From assembly GCA_963930775.1 (NCBI GenBank), contig OZ005699.1:124001-188000 (forward strand): DNA of 64,000 bases, read 5' to 3'. Below the pieces are notes generated by a model. That model saw only the letters and a program-made list of their open reading frames with translations. It was not told the origin of the DNA and did no database searches. Numbering within the stretch: the first letter of the stretch is position 1; each line of letters starts with the position of its first letter. Source of the DNA: Cliona cf. orientalis. Taxonomy: Eukaryota; Porifera; Demospongiae; Clionaida; Clionaidae. A program made the position numbers and the translations under genes. Positions 59,265-64,000 of this stretch are shown one piece after another.

Positions 59265-61699
59265 TATCAATGACTATTATGATGACAGATCAAGTGAAAA
59301 AAAAAAAACAATGTAACACTTAGGTACCAAAATGTTGTGTTAACATGTCCACTGCCTCCTGGTATATGTCGATTCCATAATTATCACTTGCCGACAAGGG
59401 ATTTACCCTTTGAGCTAGTTCTTGCAAAACAGCATCAGAAACAGTCAAAATAGATTCTGGCACAGTAACAGTTTCTGGTCCCCTGACACTTGCCTCTACA
59501 TCATCCACATCGTCTACTCCATACATGTCATCAACCTCGTCCAAGAAATCCAGCGCACTTAAGCCAGACGAGTGCATACTGAGAGTGCCTTGAACATAGA
59601 GTTGATGAGGAGTAAGGTTGCTCTCTGTTCTAATGCTGTGGTGATTCCATCCCTCCCGAAAGATATCCAAGGCACGCCTAATCCGAGGAAGGTACACATA
59701 ATGCAGTGCATACAAGTGAATCTCATTTAATGGGTCAAGCAACTGCTGACTCTCCAGAAAGTAAAACAGACGATAGTACAAAATGGTGACAGACTGGTGA
59801 ACATCTCGCCAGAGACGCTCGATCCTCTGGTTGTGGATGGAAGCACCGGTAATCATGCTGTTTCGATCGACTCCTCTGTGGCGTAGCATGTGCACTGCCA
59901 CTGCATAGTTTTCTCCCCCCTGATCCGACCTCACTCTTGATGGAAGACCGTAGCGTCTGGTTGCTTCAAGGAATAGCTTGTAGACAGTGGACGATTTGTT
60001 ATTCGAGGAGCACTGGAGGTACACAATCAGTCGTGAATAACCATCTATTCCCCCATGTGTCACCATTCGCCAGCGTATAAGCTTGTGATGCCCATCTGCA
60101 TAGAAATAACACAATTTTAAATGTACAAGGAAGTGGTAAGGACGTTGTACATGCATATGTACACAGCATAGTGTGGCCGTGGCAGTACACGCCACACACA
60201 GGCACCCGCTCTAACTCATATTTCGGGGCGAGCCTGAGCGAGTGTCAAATACACGAGACAGGAAGTGGTTTTATAATAATGCTATATGTTTGCGGAATGG
60301 GTGATAGTTCATGAAGTGCGCATAGGTAATGGTCGTCAAGTGCATGCACACACTGCACAACTTGGCAGATGACCTCATGAAACTGGAAAGGTGAGTGCCT
60401 GACCACGCTGGCAAGGTTCAGGTCCACAACCAACATCACTGCATGCTGCCACTACTCATGCAACTGACTGACATGCCACTGTAGTCTGGAGTACCAGCCC
60501 CATGACACTGATGGTAGTGCCATGAGCATGATCTTCCAAAGAAATCTTGTGACTTTCACGAAGGCTCACCCCAGCACAGATGATTTTCATCATCACTAGT
60601 TATATACTATCAGTGCATTGACGTAACTTACCTATGTGCCACAAGCAGTTGGGTCCAGACACTGTGTATGGGCGGCGTGAGGTCTTAGTACTCCATCTTA
60701 GGGCAGCACTCAGTGGGTCTATCCTTCGTAGTCCTTCCCGGAGTTGCTGTCTTGGTACCCTGTACCCCAGAGATCGTAGACGTCCAGCTGCCATTGTCTC
60801 GCCTAGTTCAGGTAACTCGACCCTTAGCTGACGAAGAATTTCATCAAGATCATCGTCTGTCAGAGTGTGACTGGGCTCTTCCATTAGTCCATATTCAACA
60901 CGCCTTCGATAGACAGTCATTCTTGACACTCCCAGTAAGTGAGCAATTTCAGTCCACGAGAAAGATAAGGAACGGAGGTAATCCAACTGAGCACGTGTTA
61001 TTTCGAATCTGGGACGACCCAAGGTAGCAATTTCAGAAGCTGTTGGAGCTTGATAGTGAAAATTGAACCGAATTGCTAGGTTTTCAAGCTGCTCCGACCA
61101 CTGACGCCTAAGGACTTGAAGCCGACTTACAATATCACGCAACAACTGATAGATTCGGAACAATACATGGCTGCCATCCCCACCCACTTCTTCTTCCACT
61201 CGATCTTTAATTGTGCTCACACTTCTAATGCAGATGGCCAATCTCTCCAACACATACTCCATGTATTCTTCATTCGCAGTCGAAAATTGCCGACTACTTG
61301 ACTGCATCAGTTGTGAAATCTCCTGAAACAAATCACTCCAGCCCTGAGGTCCGTCCATGGCCGGTTGCAAAACAATCTAGAGGTCAAAGGTGGCGGAGAG
61401 GAGGGGCAAGTTGGCGAAACCCTGGAAGGTCAAAGGTGGCGGGGGCAGAATTCGAATTCGAAAAGAGTCCGGATCAAAGTGTCTCGGTTGACGTAGTGTT
61501 TCTAGCTCAGTAACGTAGGGTCAGATATTTGGACGTAGGCGTCAAAGAATCGAGGCCGTGAACGTAGCGTTGACTTTCGACGTAATCTCGGGTGCAGACT
61601 CGAGGGTCAAAGGTTGACATGCATGCTCACGTGATATAAGTAATCTAATTAAGAACGTCTCCACGTAGTGTGCTATTATGTTACATTTGGCGTGCCATA
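59265..61699 (-). mobile_element. Right inverted arm (intact transposase copy)
   Basis: 2435 bp, the inverted counterpart of 47072-49726 without the MITE. Its transposase faces inward toward the HECT gene, as does that of the left arm. Confidence 0.85.
59320..61358 (-). CDS. Integrase-fold DDE transposase, right copy, apparently intact
   Basis: Two exons (60632-61358 and 59320-60095) give 500 residues. The N-terminal half includes a helix-turn-helix ([20 protein letters not shown]). The rve-type catalytic core follows: first Asp in WHIDGHHKL (split by the intron, donor GTAAGT, acceptor TGCAG), second Asp in VRSDQGGEN, Glu in [10 protein letters not shown]. The C-terminal part is acidic. Related integrase-like proteins are numerous in fish, cnidarian and sponge genomes. 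The family name (IS3EU, Ginger or other) is not settled here. Confidence 0.85.
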
Positions 61700-61880
61700 C
61701 GAATGCGGCGGCTTCGATTGATCTTCAAGCGAGTTTCCTGTGTGTTCTAATTAATGCGCACCCCATCAATACAGCTGTTTATGCTTGCACGTGATTGTCA
61801 TGTGAACAGTAGATCAGGAAACGAGCTTCAAGACCTACCGACCCCTTGCACAGTTTTGGAGAGGAGAGGAGAAGGCAGAG

Positions 61881-63411
61881 ATGTCTAGAGGCGGCAAACT
61901 CCACGATATGGTAAGCAGCCTGAAGATTCACATGCACTATCAATTTATCTATACTTTCTGAACGTCTACAGACCAGGGACCAGGAGGTATTTGAGACCCC
62001 TGACCCTATTGACACTATGGAGAATTATGACGTAAGTGCAGACGGACATCTAGCACATCAAATGTTTTGATCCACAATTATTATGTAATAATTATTTTTT
62101 TCTAGGATGATCAGAAGAGCGAGGTCGTCCACAAGTTAGCGATGAACGTCCAATCGTCCTACGATAAGTTCAAGGACAAGGTTCTCGATGGGAAGAACAC
62201 GGGTAAGATTGCAAGAAAGAGAGAGTAAAACCCTGCCATTTTCCACAATGTACCACAGATGTATTGAATTTTCACTGTATAGTCCCTAGTCTATCTTCAT
62301 ATTTTCAATTACATGTATACTCTTTACCCTTCATTATTCTTATATTTAGATTTCTCTGGTCGTGTGGACATTCCCGATCGCCATGGTTACCGTGCGGAGC
62401 CATCAGACTACGAGATGTCGGTAGTCGATCGTGAGCCGGAGACGCTCCTCCAGCGCTATCAGCGGCTGAAGGGAGAGGTCACCGAGCTAGTCAGCGACGT
62501 GGAGAAGGTCAAAGAGAGTCAGGAGAGCTCAGAGAAGCTGCTTCAAGTATCTCCAGCCGATCTCCTACAAGATGTAAGATAATGATAACAAAGGTTCCCT
62601 ATACTCCCACCAAGTTACATGTGGCCATCAAATTTTGCTTCACTGATTGTGGCTGCTAGTCTCATTTATTTTGAGACCACCAGCACAGGTCATGGAGAAA
62701 TATCTGTATACTTTGGAAACTCCTAGATTAGCATATTATAATTATTGCTGGATTCTGATTTTTGACACTTAGAAATTTCATAAAATTTCCCGTTTTGAAA
62801 TATTTGGGTATTTATAATTTATTATATGGAGTGTCCGGGCCTTCCCTGCTTATAGAGTCTACTGTCACTGATATGTACATCTCTCTTTCTTTCTCTCGCC
62901 CTCACTCTCTCTCTTTCTCTCTCTCTCACTCAGGTCCAGCTGCTACAGAAGCAGTTGCATGGTTTACAGTTGGACCGGAGTCTGGGTAGCCAGCTGATGC
63001 TGAGCGCTGAGCACCCCTACCACACTGTGCTACTCCGTGACCTCAAGGCCCAGCTGGAGGCTCTCAAGGAGGGGCAGAGCGTAGAGGGAGGGAGAGGGGG
63101 GAAGCAGCCTCCTCAGGGGAGCAAAGAACAGCTGCCAACTTACGAGATCTATGCCAGGACCGAGTCTGCCAAGTTTGCACAGCTCTCTAAAGTGAGTTAG
63201 GGCAGTTGATCGTTATTAAAGTTTTATTAGTAAGCCAGAGCTAAGTATAGCAATTGTCATCTAAATATAGCAATTATCGTCGTTTAGTGGCCAATTTTAA
63301 GATGATATTTATAGTTGATGGTTTTTTTCCATTGTTTCTGCAGCTGAGTGAGGTGGAGCAGCGCTTGAGCCAGCTGGAGGCCCTCGTAGGAACACAGGAC
63401 ACGACCGTGGT

Positions 63412-63462
<51 letters not shown>

Positions 63463-64000
63463 AGGGAGAGAGAAAGATATTGTACATTGATGTGTTCTGC
63501 AGTCTGCTGTGGCAGGAGGGCTGGATGGTGACCAGAGAGATCTGTCGGTATGGCTAAATTCAGAAATTTTTCTCTTAAAAAAATTTTAGATGATTTTTTT
63601 TTTTTACTTTTCCCCTAGTCTGCTGTGTTGAACCTCCAAGCTAAGGTTGCTCTGTTGGATCCCTCCCACATCAGCGCCATAGGGGGGCAGCTGCAAGTAA
63701 GTCCAATTTTGACTGAGGAGTGATGGTGTCAGAAAATGTCATTAATTTTTGTGTTTGTGTTGCTAGAATGTCCTCCAATTGCTCGAGCAGATCAGTGAAC
63801 AGGCAGAGAAGAAGGAGGCCAGTCCTGATAAGAAGACACAGGTCAGTGGAGGGGTGAATATTTGTACTAGTACTTGATAGCTTAATACAGGACCTTTCTC
63901 ATTATACTATATACAACGAAAAATATTTTTCAGACAATCATTTTTCTTATAATGGTCCGTGTCCTAACCTGGAGGGCATAAAAGATGCGCTCTTGTACAA
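61881..64000 (+). CDS. DCTN2: Dynactin subunit 2 (dynamitin), 5' part
   Basis: Nine exons are visible (61881-61910, 61972-62031, 62106-62202, 62350-62573, 62934-63191, 63344-63409, 63503-63547, 63619-63696, 63767-63841); the gene continues past the right edge. Family features: N-terminal VFETPDPIDTMENYD; the SGRVDIPDRHGYRAEPSDYE segment; PETLLQRYQRLKGEV; and long coiled coils including LSEVEQRLSQLEALVG. Dynamitin is part of the dynactin shoulder, which links cytoplasmic dynein to cargo. Its start lies 175 bp from the right edge of the composite unit, and before that insertion it would have been about 350 bp from the kinesin-1 start codon, head-to-head. Confidence 0.94.
63899..64000 (+). repeat. 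Dispersed repeat, copy 3 (runs off the edge)
   Basis: ACAACGAAAAATATTTTTCA and CCTAACCTGGAGGGCATAAA match the copies near 15708 and 18048. Sits in a DCTN2 intron. Confidence 0.6.

Larger units (their letters stand above)
47066..61705. mobile_element. Composite-transposon-like unit with HECT cargo
   Basis: Left arm (47072-49726) and right arm (59265-61699) are inverted, near-identical copies of one transposase-encoding sequence. They enclose 9.5 kb with a single gene, a UBX-HECT ligase. The 6-bp direct repeat CGAATG lies directly outside both outer ends (47066-47071 and 61700-61705). Outer termini are TATGGCACGCC. The inner ends of the arms (TATCAATGACTATTATG read inward) are not inverted copies of the outer ends, and no duplication brackets an arm alone. 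The simplest reading is one 14.6-kb insertion. The superfamily is uncertain: an rve-type DDE element such as the IS3EU or Ginger groups. Confidence 0.7.

Noticed and set aside
47072-61699. The paired arms as long terminal repeats of a retroelement
   Set aside because: The arms are inverted, not direct, each encodes a transposase, and there is no reverse transcriptase or capsid gene between them.

Overview
The window comes from an animal nuclear genome, most likely a sponge or another early-branching metazoan. The genes are intron-rich with short AT-rich introns, are packed head-to-head and tail-to-tail, and include animal ciliary, kinesin, dynactin and PH-PTB adaptor genes. The species cannot be fixed from sequence alone. 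All coding calls were made by joining exons at GT-AG borders (one GC-AG) and checking that reading phase is kept.

Layout: glycyl-tRNA synthetase (+, 39-4539); a CD225/dispanin membrane protein (-, 4860-5627); RRP7A (-, 5829-7028); meckelin TMEM67 (-, 7215-12214), head-to-head with BBS5 (+, 12372-15648); a repeat-rich spacer; mitochondrial HSP60 (-, 17180-21153), head-to-head with HSP10 (+, 21489-22359); RPA3 (-, 22530-23165), head-to-head with a PH-PTB docking protein (+, 23471-27611); 5.3 kb of simple-repeat-rich spacer; kinesin-1 heavy chain (-, 32925-46900); then DCTN2 dynamitin (+, from 61881, running off the right edge).

The most unusual structure is at 47066-61705. Two nearly identical inverted copies (about 2.43 kb each) of a sequence encoding an integrase-fold DDE transposase flank 9.5 kb that carries one intron-containing UBX-HECT ubiquitin-ligase gene. 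The outer edges carry the same 6-bp direct repeat, CGAATG. No target duplication is seen around either arm alone. The 14.6-kb block therefore looks as if it inserted as one unit, like a bacterial composite transposon or an element with giant inverted ends and a cargo gene. It sits between the start codons of kinesin-1 and dynamitin, about 170 bp from each, and so splits what was probably a shared promoter of about 350 bp.

Other points of note: the kinesin-1 gene ends in a predicted C-terminal membrane anchor; an X-box-like site lies between TMEM67 and BBS5; heat-shock elements and an NRF1-like palindrome lie between HSP60 and HSP10; several small TA-flanked MITE families sit in introns, one of them rich in E2F-like TTTGGCGG words; and a hammerhead-ribozyme-like motif lies in a 14-bp-TSD insertion in a kinesin intron.

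Divergent gene pairs with matched functions recur: cilium transition zone with BBSome, HSP60 with HSP10, and (before the insertion) kinesin with the dynein cofactor dynactin.
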